Below, piece by piece: positions 8,127-15,646 of a stretch of 57,687 bases of DNA. The DNA lies in assembly GCA_037440765.1 (NCBI GenBank), contig JBBITL010000025.1, positions 1-57,687 on the forward strand, in the 5' to 3' direction. Position 1 is the stretch's first letter; every line of letters begins with the position of its first letter. The notes under the pieces are model-generated. The model was not told the origin of the DNA. It ran no database searches and saw nothing but the letters and a program-made list of their open reading frames with translations. Position numbers and translations under genes: made by a program. The DNA comes from DTKY01 sp037440765 (lineage in GTDB: Bacteria > Acidobacteriota > Terriglobia > Bryobacterales > Bryobacteraceae).

Positions 8127-9086
8127 CTACATCTCCTCGGGCCGCGCCTCCTCCACAAGGAAGGCCTTCTTACGGCCTGCGTTGACCACTTGACCGCGGA
8201 ACTTCAGCACCCCGTTCACAAGGCAGTCCAGGGGCCTCACCAGGGGGAAGTCCAGCGGTATTACGTCTCCGGCCTCCAGCCTTAGCAAGTCGCTCAGCGG
8301 AAGCCGCGGGCCGCGCAGCCTTACATCCACATCCAACCGCCCGCTCCGCAGCAGATTGAGCATGCGGGCCTGGTCCGTCTCGCTGGAGCGCCCCCGCCGT
8401 CCTCCCTGATGATCGAACTTGCTCCTCATCATCTTGATGATGAGCGAGGGGATGGCCAGGTTCATCATGCCCACGGCGCCGCCCATCCGGATCTCGATGC
8501 CGGTGGCCACAAATGCTTCTCCCGGGTCCAGCACATGCAACAGCTGCGGCTCGGTCTCCATGGATTCCACCGAGAAGTTTATGGCCGTGATGGACGCCCA
8601 GGCTTCCTCAAGGTCCTTCAGGATGATCTTCAACAGCCCTTCCATCAGGCGCCGTTCGATCTCGGTGATCTCCCTGCTCAGCACGCCGGCGCTTTTCCCT
8701 TTGCCGCCCAGCAGGCACTCCAGCATGGGGAACACGAGGTTAGGATTCAGCTCCAGCACCGCGTTGCCCTCAAACGGGCTCATGCTCAGGCAAACCAGGC
8801 AGGTGGGCGAGGCCAAACCGTCCAGGAACTCGGCATAGGAAAGCTGCTCTACGCTGATCAGGCTGACGGCCAGGTAGGTGCGCAGGTAGGTCGAAAGACT
8901 GGAGGACAGGTTCCGAACGAAGTCGTCCTGGGCGAGCCGGATGGCGCGCAGTTGGGACTTGGGAATGCGGTCCAGGCGGCTGAAGTCGAACGGCAGCGCC
9001 TTGGGCGCCTGCCGCGCCTCGCCGGCGCGGTGCTTCGCGCCGCGGAACAATGAGTCGATCTGTTGCTGAGAGAGCTCGCGGCCCAT
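8127..9086 (-). CDS. fliM: flagellar motor switch protein FliM
   Basis: 319 residues. FliM is part of the C-ring and binds phospho-CheY at its N-terminus. That peptide is visible as LSQQQIDSLF (residues 5-14), a variant of the usual LSQEEIDALL. The middle domain (about 45-235) carries YLRTYLAVSLISVEQLSYAE, NPNLVFPMLECLLGG and the central MGGAVGMMNLAIP loop that contacts FliG. The C-terminal SpoA/FliN-like domain (about 245-310) ends LNGVLKF-type strands. FliN, FliG and the export genes are not in this window, so the flagellar genes are scattered. Confidence 0.94.
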   Translation of the reverse strand: MGRELSQQQIDSLFRGAKHRAGEARQAPKALPFDFSRLDRIPKSQLRAIRLAQDDFVRNLSSSLSTYLRTYLAVSLISVEQLSYAEFLDGLASPTCLVCLSMSPFEGNAVLELNPNLVFPMLECLLGGKGKSAGVLSREITEIERRLMEGLLKIILKDLEEAWASITAINFSVESMETEPQLLHVLDPGEAFVATGIEIRMGGAVGMMNLAIPSLIIKMMRSKFDHQGGRRGRSSETDQARMLNLLRSGRLDVDVRLRGPRLPLSDLLRLEAGDVIPLDFPLVRPLDCLVNGVLKFRGQVVNAGRKKAFLVEEARPEEM

Positions 9087-9147
9087 GGGCCCCCAGGCAG
9101 GGTCTATCGGCCGGCTGCCGCCGGAGCTTTAGGCAACGCCATACAGA

Positions 9148-10323
9148 TCACTTCCGCCGCCGCGGCTCGCCGAAAAGACCCAACTGCCGCCCCGGCGCCT
9201 CAGCAGAGCCGGCGGCCACGGGCGGCTCGGGGGCCAGCGCCCCGCGGTCCAGCAGATCCGCGGCTTCCTTCAGGTCATAGGCGAACCGCACCGCGCAACC
9301 TTCCGGTGACGGGTTGAGCAGGGCTATCTCCCCGGTAGAGACGCCTTCGCCGCACAGCAGGTCCAGGGAATGCGTCGTGAGGATCATCTGCCTGCCGGTG
9401 CGCTGGCAGGCGCGGGCCAGCATGGCCGGTATGGCGCGCACGGCGTGGGAGTGAAGGGAGATCTCGGGCTCCTCGACCAGCAGGGGCCCTCCGGCATCGA
9501 GCGCGTTCCACAGCAGCGCGATCAGGCGAAGCGCGCCGTCCGAAAGGTGCTCCTCGCTCTGCCAGGCGCCGTGCGGCCGCCAGTGCTCAAGCAAGGCGCG
9601 CAGGTGGGGCCGTCCCTGCGTGTCGCGGTGGGCTTCCAGACGGCGGATCTGGGGAACGGCCCCGCCCAGGGCCTCCAGAACCAGTTTCAGCCGGCTCTGG
9701 CGGGCCTTTTCCGGTGTGGCGACAACACGCCCCAGGAATCCGGCCCCGAATGGATCGAAGCGCGCCCCGGGGGGCCGGTCCGGATCGCGAAGCAGCGGCG
9801 CCGCCGGGTGCAGGTAACAGATACTCCGCAAGAAGGCCGCGAAGTCGCGGAGTTCCTTGCGGCGGCTGCCAAGTTCGAGGGCCGTGCAGGCCAGGCGGCC
9901 GCCGTCAGCCTTGTCGTGCTCGTCGGGGCGGTCGACCAGGTCCTCCCCCCGCCAGCTCAACCTTTCCCGCCTGACTGCCGGCAGCCGGCGGTCCTCCTGG
10001 TTGAACTGGAGTTCGTACTCCCAGGCCGCCGGGTCCGTGCTGCCGCCCGCCTGAACCACCAGCGCCAGGTCGGAATCCTGCCGCGCGGCCAGACAGCGCA
10101 GGCGGCCGACGCCTCCGCGGCTGCGAACGGCCTCCTGAAGGCCGCCGGCCGGAGACACGAGGTCGCCCAGGAAGCGGAACGCGTCGAGCAGGTTGGTTTT
10201 GCCGGCTCCGCTCGGGCCGGCCAGGAAAACCCGCTCACCGAGGTCGAGATCGGCACGCAGGAAATTGCGCCAATTCCTGACGAGCACGTGGGTGAGCCTG
10301 ACGCCCGAATCGGTTGACCGCAT
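9148..10323 (-). CDS. AAA family ATPase (RecF/OLD-like, orphan)
   Basis: 391 residues counted from the ATG at 10323; an earlier in-frame GTG would add 12 unsupported residues. Walker A is GPSGAGKTN at 36-44. An ABC-type signature EHLSDGALRLIALLW precedes Walker B PLLVEEPEISLH and the H-loop ILTTHSLDLL. The architecture is an SMC/RecF-like ATPase head interrupted by an insert rather than a coiled coil. No nuclease, reverse transcriptase or toxin partner is adjacent, so assignment to anti-phage defence or repair is not supported. It is divergent from the two-component genes to its right. The substrate is unknown. Confidence 0.8.
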   Translation of the reverse strand: MRSTDSGVRLTHVLVRNWRNFLRADLDLGERVFLAGPSGAGKTNLLDAFRFLGDLVSPAGGLQEAVRSRGGVGRLRCLAARQDSDLALVVQAGGSTDPAAWEYELQFNQEDRRLPAVRRERLSWRGEDLVDRPDEHDKADGGRLACTALELGSRRKELRDFAAFLRSICYLHPAAPLLRDPDRPPGARFDPFGAGFLGRVVATPEKARQSRLKLVLEALGGAVPQIRRLEAHRDTQGRPHLRALLEHWRPHGAWQSEEHLSDGALRLIALLWNALDAGGPLLVEEPEISLHSHAVRAIPAMLARACQRTGRQMILTTHSLDLLCGEGVSTGEIALLNPSPEGCAVRFAYDLKEAADLLDRGALAPEPPVAAGSAEAPGRQLGLFGEPRRRK

Positions 10324-10372
10324 GCTGTTTCCCCTCGCCGGGAACCCCCATTCTCCCACCGCGCAGGCCCTC

Positions 10373-10401
10373 TTGACGAGCGTTGGACAAAGTAGTACTG
10401 T
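10373..10401 (+). promoter_or_regulatory. candidate sigma-70 promoter for the short kinase and response regulator
   Basis: TTGACG, a 17-base spacer, then TACTGT. The -35 is near consensus and the -10 is weak. It lies in the divergent gap between the AAA ATPase and the kinase-like gene. Confidence 0.45.
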
Positions 10402-10417
10402 TGTTGCTGGTCAAATA

Positions 10418-10726
10418 GTGGAAGAGCCGCCTGGGCCTGTGTCGTCTGTGCCACAGCTTCGTTCCCGTCAAACCGGCCGGATGGAAGGGCAGCGTATCGC
10501 CAGGGTCCTGCACGACGATGTGGGCCAGGTGATAAGCGCGGTGGGGCTGAGACTCGAGCTGCTCCGGATGGACCTCGAAAGCCAAGCGCCCGAGGTGGCC
10601 CAACGCATCACAGGGATCCAGCAATTGCTGGAAACGGCCATGGCGACTCTGAGGCAGCTCGTCGCAGAGGCGGCCGATTTACAGGCCGGCGCCGCCGGGC
10701 AGTCCCCCGAGGAGGCAGCACACTAG
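10418..10726 (+). CDS. truncated NarL-family histidine kinase, HisKA_3 domain only
   Basis: About 102 residues from the GTG at 10418, or 81 from the ATG at 10481; neither has a strong ribosome site. The core is a phosphoacceptor and dimerisation helix with RIARVLHDDVGQVISAVGLR, the H-box of DesK/NarX-type kinases. A second helix (about ITGIQQLLETAMATLRQLVA) completes the hairpin. There is no HATPase_c domain: the protein stops right after the hairpin. A NarL-type response regulator starts 30 bases downstream. It could act as a phosphotransfer or phosphatase module for that regulator, or need a kinase in trans. It does not look like a recent pseudogene, as the next gene follows directly. Confidence 0.75.
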   Translation: MEEPPGPVSSVPQLRSRQTGRMEGQRIARVLHDDVGQVISAVGLRLELLRMDLESQAPEVAQRITGIQQLLETAMATLRQLVAEAADLQAGAAGQSPEEAAH

Positions 10727-10756
10727 CAATGTTCAGGGAAACATCAGGGCGCCACC

Positions 10757-11434
10757 ATGCCTTATAGCATCGTTCTGGTGGATGATCACAGGATCATGCG
10801 GGACGGCATCAAGGCCATTCTGCAACACGGCGGAGAATTCGTGATTCTGGGCGAGGCCGACAACGGCGTGGAAGCCGTGCGAATCTGCAAGGAACTGAAG
10901 CCGGACATCGCGCTCATGGACATCGCCCTGCCGGGCCTCACGGGCATCGAAGCCACGACCGAGCTGTTGCGCCACGCGCCGGGCGTCAAGGTGGTTATCC
11001 TTTCGATGTACGACGACGAGCGGAGCGTGGTCACGGCCATCCGCTCGGGCGCCAGGGCGTTCGTGCTGAAGAAGGCTTCCGACAGCGATCTGCTGGATGC
11101 GCTGCGCGCCGTGGCCAAGGGCGGCTCCTATCTCAGCCCGCAGGTCTCCGATCGGTTGCTGAAGCGCATACAGCGCGGGGACCTGGAGTCCGGCGCGATC
11201 CCGTCCGCCCTGGAATCCCTGTCGCCGCGGGAGTTGCAGGTGATGCGGCTGGTGGCCGAGGGCCAGACGAGCAAGGAAATCGCCGCGCTGCTGGACCTGG
11301 GACTTCAGACTGTGCGGAGCTACCGCAAGACGCTGATGAGAAAACTGGGGGTCAACAACGTAGCGGGATTGACGCAGTTCGCCCTGGCCGCGGGCCTGAC
11401 GCGGGTCTCCCAGCCCGGCAAGGACGGGGTCTGA
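10757..11434 (+). CDS. NarL/FixJ-type response regulator
   Basis: 225 residues. The receiver domain (1-120) has D9, D10, phosphoacceptor D55 (ALMDIALPG) and K105-region motif AFVLKKAS. A LuxR-type helix-turn-helix (about 155-220) has LSPRELQVMRLVAEGQTSKE and the recognition helix region GLQTVRSYRKTLMRKLGV. It is the probable partner of the short HisKA_3 protein upstream. Its target genes are not evident. Confidence 0.92.
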   Translation: MPYSIVLVDDHRIMRDGIKAILQHGGEFVILGEADNGVEAVRICKELKPDIALMDIALPGLTGIEATTELLRHAPGVKVVILSMYDDERSVVTAIRSGARAFVLKKASDSDLLDALRAVAKGGSYLSPQVSDRLLKRIQRGDLESGAIPSALESLSPRELQVMRLVAEGQTSKEIAALLDLGLQTVRSYRKTLMRKLGVNNVAGLTQFALAAGLTRVSQPGKDGV

Positions 11435-11520
11435 GCCGCGCCAGCGGGCCTGGCCGGCGTCAAATGCGTTGAGAGGAAGCCGCCGGCCGGCGCACACTTC
11501 CTCTTAGGAAACCTCTTGGA

Positions 11521-12393
11521 GTGCGAATCCCGTGGAGGTCACCAGGGGGGAGCCTGCCTCCCGCGGCGCGTCAGGGAAGTATCCGCTCGGTCTTGCTGGC
11601 GGCGCTCAACACAAGCTACTACGCCCCCCTGCTTCGCGGCGCGCAACTGGGGTCAAGGGAAGCTATCCATGAGGCGGGCCCGCCTGAGCTGGCGCTGGCC
11701 AGGTTGCCGCGGGTGGAGCCGGGCCTTGTCCCAACCGGCTCGGCAGCCCTGCTGAATCCCGCCGCGCCCGGCTGCAGCGGCCGGGAGATGCACTGGCCGC
11801 TTCCGGCGGCCGCCAGGACGGCGGTTCTCTGCCGTCCGGTGGAGGCGCGGGAGGGACTCAGAGCCTTCGGCGGCCGGCCGGACGCCCGAAGGCTGGCGCG
11901 CTGGCGCCCCGAGGCGCTGGCCGGACCGGTGGGAGCGTTGCTCCGCCTGGCCGAAGCCGGCGAGGAATCCCTGACGCTCAGCCATTCGGTGATCGCCTTC
12001 GCCACGCTGCGGCGCGCTTTCCTGACGGAGGAAGCGCGCGAGCGGTTCTGGTCCGCCTGGAGGGTCCCCGCCTTCGGCCAGATCTTCGGTCTGAGCCGCG
12101 AGTTGCTCGCCTGGGAGTGCGAAGCGCACCAGGGGTATCACTTCGATTCCGGTCGCGCGATCTTCGAAGTTTACTGCGGGGACGGCGAACCGGAACTGCT
12201 GGCGACCTCGCTGGTGGGCTTGCGCCGGCCCGCCATACGCCTGGCCACCTGTCTGACGGGGCGGATCGACCAGACGGTGTGCGGGTGCGGCCGGCGCGGC
12301 CCGCGGCTGGTCGATGTGCGGCCCAGGGCGCGGGCGGGGCGGGCCAGGGCGGCCGCCGTGGGGGCCGGCGCCGGGCAGGCGGTGCTAAGATGA
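11521..12393 (+). CDS. reduced PaaK/CapK-like protein lacking the adenylation core
   Basis: About 290 residues from a GTG at 11521; the start is uncertain. The N-terminal stretch SVLLAALNTSYYAPLLRGAQ resembles the start of phenylacetate-CoA ligase-like proteins (RALLxHAYxxVPYYRRL). The C-terminal part ECEAHQGYHFDSGRAIFEVY, then ELLATSLVGLRRPAIRLATC and CGCGRRGPRL, matches the end of the same family (E.H.GYH, GELV.T.L, .R.RTGD, CPCGR..PR). The roughly 100-residue ATP-binding region with the SSGTTG loop is absent, so the normal ligase reaction is unlikely. Possibly a structural or regulatory derivative. It sits between the response regulator and tRNA-Leu. Confidence 0.6.
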   Translation: MRIPWRSPGGSLPPAARQGSIRSVLLAALNTSYYAPLLRGAQLGSREAIHEAGPPELALARLPRVEPGLVPTGSAALLNPAAPGCSGREMHWPLPAAARTAVLCRPVEAREGLRAFGGRPDARRLARWRPEALAGPVGALLRLAEAGEESLTLSHSVIAFATLRRAFLTEEARERFWSAWRVPAFGQIFGLSRELLAWECEAHQGYHFDSGRAIFEVYCGDGEPELLATSLVGLRRPAIRLATCLTGRIDQTVCGCGRRGPRLVDVRPRARAGRARAAAVGAGAGQAVLR

Positions 12394-12412
12394 TCTCGAA
12401 GCACGCTTCCCT

Positions 12413-12499
12413 GCGGACGTGGCGGAACTGGCAGACGCGCTGGATTTAGGTTCCAGTGCCCGCGAGGGCGTGGAGGTTCAAGTCCTCTCGTCCGCACCA
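12413..12499 (+). tRNA. tRNA-Leu (anticodon UAG)
   Basis: 87 bases including an encoded CCA end. The acceptor stem GCGGACG pairs with CGTCCGC. The anticodon stem-loop CTGGA-TTTAGGT-TCCAG gives anticodon TAG. There is a long variable arm (GCCCGCGAGGGC), as expected for a type II leucine tRNA, and the T-arm is GAGGTTCAAGTCCTC. It reads CUA codons and, by wobble, other CUN codons. Confidence 0.96.
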
Positions 12500-12508
12500 G
12501 CCGATGCC

Positions 12509-12527
12509 GAGTGCGCCGGTTGCACAA
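12509..12527 (+). promoter_or_regulatory. putative enhancer site (UAS) for the NtrC-type regulator, copy 1
   Basis: GAGTGCGCCGGTTGCACAA shares 14 of 19 positions, including both half-sites GAGTGC and TTGCAC, with the dyad at 16976-16994. It begins 111 bases and ends 93 bases upstream of a -24/-12 element, a typical enhancer distance for sigma-54 activators. Confidence 0.5.
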
Positions 12528-12618
12528 GGCAGGTCGCACCCGGCGCAGCAACTGCGCGCGGCGCCTTCGCGCTGCCGGTCCAAGGTCCTCATTCCAGTCC
12601 CTCAGCCCGTTCCCGGTG

Positions 12619-12633
12619 TGGCGACCGGATTGC
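12619..12633 (+). promoter_or_regulatory. putative sigma-54 promoter for the NapH-like gene
   Basis: TGGCGACCGGATTGC fits TGGCAC-N5-TTGC with the invariant GG (12620-12621) and GC (12632-12633) exactly 10 bases apart. Transcription would start near 12645, just before the ribosome site GGGTGAGG and the GTG start at 12659. Confidence 0.55.
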
Positions 12634-12658
12634 CCCCAGGCGGGGTGAGGTCACCCGA

Positions 12659-13840
12659 GTGCCCGAGCAACTCACCAACATTGCGTGCAGCACGAATAGG
12701 AAGACCCCCTGGTACAGGTCGCCGAAGACGCTCCGGCATGGGGTGATGGCCGTCTTCTTCCTGTTCCTGATGCAGGTGGCCTACGACCACCTGGTCAAGG
12801 GCGGAGGACCGCGCGGAGCCCCCTCGGTCGAAGCCTACTGCCCCTTCGGTGGCCTGGAGAGCCTCTACCAATTCCTGACAACGGGCGGGTATGTGCATCG
12901 CATCGAGCCGTCCTCGATGGTCCTGCTCGCGGCCCTGCTCCTCCTTACCCTGATCGCCAGCCGGGGTTTCTGCGGCTGGGTCTGTCCCTTCGGCTCCATC
13001 CAGGAGTGGATGGGCGCCTTGTCGAAGAGGTTCCTCAAGCGCAGGTTCAATCCCACGGGCGCCTGGGACCGCGCTCTGCGCAATCTCAAGTACGTCCTGC
13101 TGGCGGTCATCATCTCGCTGACCTGGCGCCTGGGAACGCTGGTGTTCCGCGAGTACGATCCCTTCCTGGCGTTCTTCCACCTGGGCAGAAGGATGGACGA
13201 ACTGCCCTGGGCCTACGCCCTCCTGGCCGTGGTGCTGGCGGGATCGGTCTTCATCGAGAGGTTCTTCTGCAAGTACGCGTGCCCGTTGGGGGCCGTGCTC
13301 GGAGTCCTCGGCAAGGCGGGACTGACGAGGATCGAACGCGACCCGGCCGGCTGCAAGGGCTGCAACCTCTGCCAGAAGACGTGCCACGCGCACGTTGACT
13401 TCCTGTCGACCACCGTCATCCGGGACTCCGAGTGCAATCACTGCCTGGACTGCGTGGTGGATTGCCCGAAGCCGAACGTGCTCGCGGTCCGCGGCCCGAA
13501 GTGGCGGCTGTCGCACGCGGCGTACGCTTCGCTGTTGGTGGCGGGGCTGATGGCGCTCGTGGGAGCCAGCAAGCTGGCGGGCGAGTGGCGGACTACGGCG
13601 GCGGTGGTCGCCTCCACCGGCCAACCCGCGAAGGCCTCTGCCGAGGAGATTCGGGGCTGGATGACGCTCGATGAAGTCTCGGTCGCGACCGGCGTGCCCA
13701 GGGAGTACATTCTGGGCAAGCTGGGCCTCGCGCCGGAAACCGATGCGGGCGTGCCCCTCCGGGACTGGATGCACCAGCAGGGGAAATCCGTTCACGACTT
13801 CCGGGATGTCGTAGCGGCGTACCAGGCCGGCGCGAGGTAG
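12659..13840 (+). CDS. NapH/NosR-like membrane ferredoxin (4Fe-4S)
   Basis: 393 residues from the GTG at 12659 (GGGTGAGG upstream); the frame continues leftward into tRNA-Leu and cannot be coding there. Polytopic membrane protein with about five helices. Two CxxxCP motifs follow membrane segments (GFCGWVCPFGS, FFCKYACPLGA), as in NapH/NosR. Two cytoplasmic 4Fe-4S clusters are bound by CKGCNLCQKTC and CNHCLDCVVDCPKP. The C-terminal 65 residues form a small domain (MTLDEVSVATGVPREYILGK) seen on other membrane iron-sulfur proteins. It probably passes electrons between quinol and a periplasmic or membrane acceptor; the acceptor is not evident. It heads the putative sigma-54 module. Confidence 0.85.
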   Translation: MPEQLTNIACSTNRKTPWYRSPKTLRHGVMAVFFLFLMQVAYDHLVKGGGPRGAPSVEAYCPFGGLESLYQFLTTGGYVHRIEPSSMVLLAALLLLTLIASRGFCGWVCPFGSIQEWMGALSKRFLKRRFNPTGAWDRALRNLKYVLLAVIISLTWRLGTLVFREYDPFLAFFHLGRRMDELPWAYALLAVVLAGSVFIERFFCKYACPLGAVLGVLGKAGLTRIERDPAGCKGCNLCQKTCHAHVDFLSTTVIRDSECNHCLDCVVDCPKPNVLAVRGPKWRLSHAAYASLLVAGLMALVGASKLAGEWRTTAAVVASTGQPAKASAEEIRGWMTLDEVSVATGVPREYILGKLGLAPETDAGVPLRDWMHQQGKSVHDFRDVVAAYQAGAR

Positions 13841-13843
13841 ATG

Positions 13844-14236
13844 CTACTGCGAGGGTCTCCGGCCGCCGCCGCCCCGTTGCCAGAGCGGCCAGCCCTCTTC
13901 GTCACGAAGGTGCAGGGTCTTGTTCCCGGCAATGAGAGTGACGCTGATGGCGGTGACCTCGTCCTCGCCCGTCTCGAAACCCTTCACCTGCACTTCCACG
14001 CCGGCTTTGGGGTTGAAACCCTGTTCCATCAGGTAGCGCATCGATCCCAGCAAGACGCGCGACGAGGTGTTCCCGGACTTCACAACCAGAACCGGCGTGC
14101 CCTGGCCCCGGGCCAGCCGGACGCTCTGGATGACGCCCTTCAACTCGACCTTAGGGTTGTTGGCGATCGAAGGCTGGGCCGGGCAAAGTTGCACACAGGC
14201 CAGGCCGCAGAACGCCAGAACGTGGAGCCTGATCAT
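13844..14236 (-). CDS. small secreted protein of unknown function
   Basis: 130 residues starting at the ATG at 14236, which begins a clear signal peptide (MIRLHVLAFCGLACVQLCPA, cleavage near AQP). The mature part is beta-rich (VELKGVIQSVRLARGQGTPV, later EVQVKGFETGEDEVTAISVT), compatible with an OB-like or DUF-type fold. The C-terminus is Gly/Arg-rich. The family is unknown to me. It converges with the NapH-like gene at a 3-base gap and is divergent from the sensor kinase. A possible -24/-12 element lies upstream, so it may belong to the same regulon. Confidence 0.72.
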   Translation of the reverse strand: MIRLHVLAFCGLACVQLCPAQPSIANNPKVELKGVIQSVRLARGQGTPVLVVKSGNTSSRVLLGSMRYLMEQGFNPKAGVEVQVKGFETGEDEVTAISVTLIAGNKTLHLRDEEGWPLWQRGGGGRRPSQ

Positions 14237-14260
14237 GGCACGCCTCCATCTAACCGCCGG

Positions 14261-14275
14261 GCACGCCCGCGGCCA
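14261..14275 (-). promoter_or_regulatory. weak sigma-54-like element upstream of the small secreted protein
   Basis: On the minus strand TGGCCGCGGGCGTGC has GG and GC spaced by 10 bases and would give a leader of about 13 bases, but the -12 half is GTGC rather than TTGC. No clear enhancer dyad was found nearby. Confidence 0.25.
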
Positions 14276-14389
14276 GCCGCCTTTTCCCTTCGCTTCAACA
14301 GGATAGCGCACCGGGGCGCTGGCCGGAAGCGCAGACTCTGCACGCGGCGCGCAAGGCGTGTCACAATTGCTCGTCGGGCTGAATCTCGA

Positions 14390-15646
14390 ATGGCTGGAAT
14401 GTCGGGCGGGACAAGACTGATCTCGCGCGCACTGTTGCCGCTGGCCACGCTGGCGCTGCCGGTGGTGCTGCTGGTCAGTTCGCTGCGCACGCTCAATGAG
14501 CTGGACCAGCAGAAGAGCGTGTTCCTGCGCAACCGGGCGGCGGCTGCGGCCGGGCGGCTGGAGACCTTCGCAGGCTCCGCCAACCGGGCCACCTTATTCG
14601 AAGCCCTCAGCGAGGCGGAGCCCGCGCTGGTGGACCTCCAGTTGTTCACGCGCGGGCAGCCTTCGGCCGAGGAGCCTTCCCTGACCCCGCTGTGGGAGGG
14701 GCAGGAGTTGTTCCGTACCGAACTGGTCCGCGGCCGGGAAGCGGACCTGTACCGGGTCTATGTTCCGTTTCACGCCGAGGACGGGCTGCGCATCGCCCGC
14801 ATCGACCTGGACGCGCAAGCGGCGGAGTTCCTTGTGACGCACGCCCGGCACAACGTGGCGGCCGCCTCGCTGGGAGGGCTGGTGCTGGTGGCGCTCTCGC
14901 TCTACGCAGTCTGGGCGTCGCGCAGGACGGCGCGCCTGGAAGTGAGGCAATTGGAACTGGAGCACCTTGCGCAACTGGGTGAGATGTCGGCGGTGCTGGC
15001 GCACGAAATCCGCAACCCGCTCGGCACCATCAAAGGATTCGCGCAGTTGATCGGAGAACAGCAAGGCCAGAGCGTTCGTGGTTCGCTCGACCCCATCTTG
15101 AGCGAGGTCGAGCGCCTGGAGAACCTGGTGAGCGACCTGCTGCTCTACGGGCGGCCTCCGGCGCCCTCCCTTCGCCCGGCGAAGTGGGAAGAGATCCTCG
15201 CCACGCTGGAAGCGCACGCCGGCCACCTGGCGCGCGAGCGCGGCATCCGATTCACGGCGGAGAGACCGGCGATCGAATGGCGCACCGATCCGCGCCTCCT
15301 CCAGCACGCCCTCCTGAATCTGCTCCGCAACGCGGCCGAGGCCGTCGGCGGCCGGGCGGGCGGCGAGGTGCGCGTTGAGGTCCGCCGTACCGGGCCGGGC
15401 GGCGTTACCATCACCGTGGCCGACAACGGCCCGGGAATCCCGGCGACGGTGAGGGAAAAGCTGTTCAAGCCGTTTTTCACGACCAAGCCTTCCGGCACCG
15501 GACTGGGGCTGGCCATCGCCCGCTCGTTCGCGCGGGCGCTCGGAGGCGAACTGGCCCTCTCGGACGCCGAGCCCACCGGTGTGGCGGCGAGCCTGCGCTT
15601 CCCCGACGCCTCGGCCCGTCAGGTGACTATGGAAGAGGAGGCGTGA
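14390..15646 (+). CDS. membrane sensor histidine kinase (NtrB/ZraS type)
   Basis: 418 residues from the ATG at 14390. Two transmembrane helices (about 12-32 and 156-176) enclose a periplasmic sensor region of about 120 residues. HisKA has EMSAVLAHEIRNPLGTIKGF with the phosphorylated His at 205. The HATPase_c domain has the N box LLNLLRNAAEAV, G1 ADNGPGIP, the F box FKPFFTTKPSGTGLGLAI and a G2 glycine loop. It overlaps the downstream NtrC-type regulator by one base (TGATG), so they form an operon. The architecture resembles ZraS/HydH envelope-stress sensors. The ligand is unknown. Confidence 0.93.
   Translation: MAGMSGGTRLISRALLPLATLALPVVLLVSSLRTLNELDQQKSVFLRNRAAAAAGRLETFAGSANRATLFEALSEAEPALVDLQLFTRGQPSAEEPSLTPLWEGQELFRTELVRGREADLYRVYVPFHAEDGLRIARIDLDAQAAEFLVTHARHNVAAASLGGLVLVALSLYAVWASRRTARLEVRQLELEHLAQLGEMSAVLAHEIRNPLGTIKGFAQLIGEQQGQSVRGSLDPILSEVERLENLVSDLLLYGRPPAPSLRPAKWEEILATLEAHAGHLARERGIRFTAERPAIEWRTDPRLLQHALLNLLRNAAEAVGGRAGGEVRVEVRRTGPGGVTITVADNGPGIPATVREKLFKPFFTTKPSGTGLGLAIARSFARALGGELALSDAEPTGVAASLRFPDASARQVTMEEEA

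Noticed and set aside
12419..12658. Extension of the NapH-like frame leftward through tRNA-Leu
   Set aside because: It would translate a tRNA gene; the GTG at 12659 has a proper ribosome site and fits the family start.
14340..14365. GTGTCACAATTGCT before the sensor kinase as a sigma-54 promoter
   Set aside because: Spacing between the two halves is wrong (no GG exactly 10 bases before the GC).
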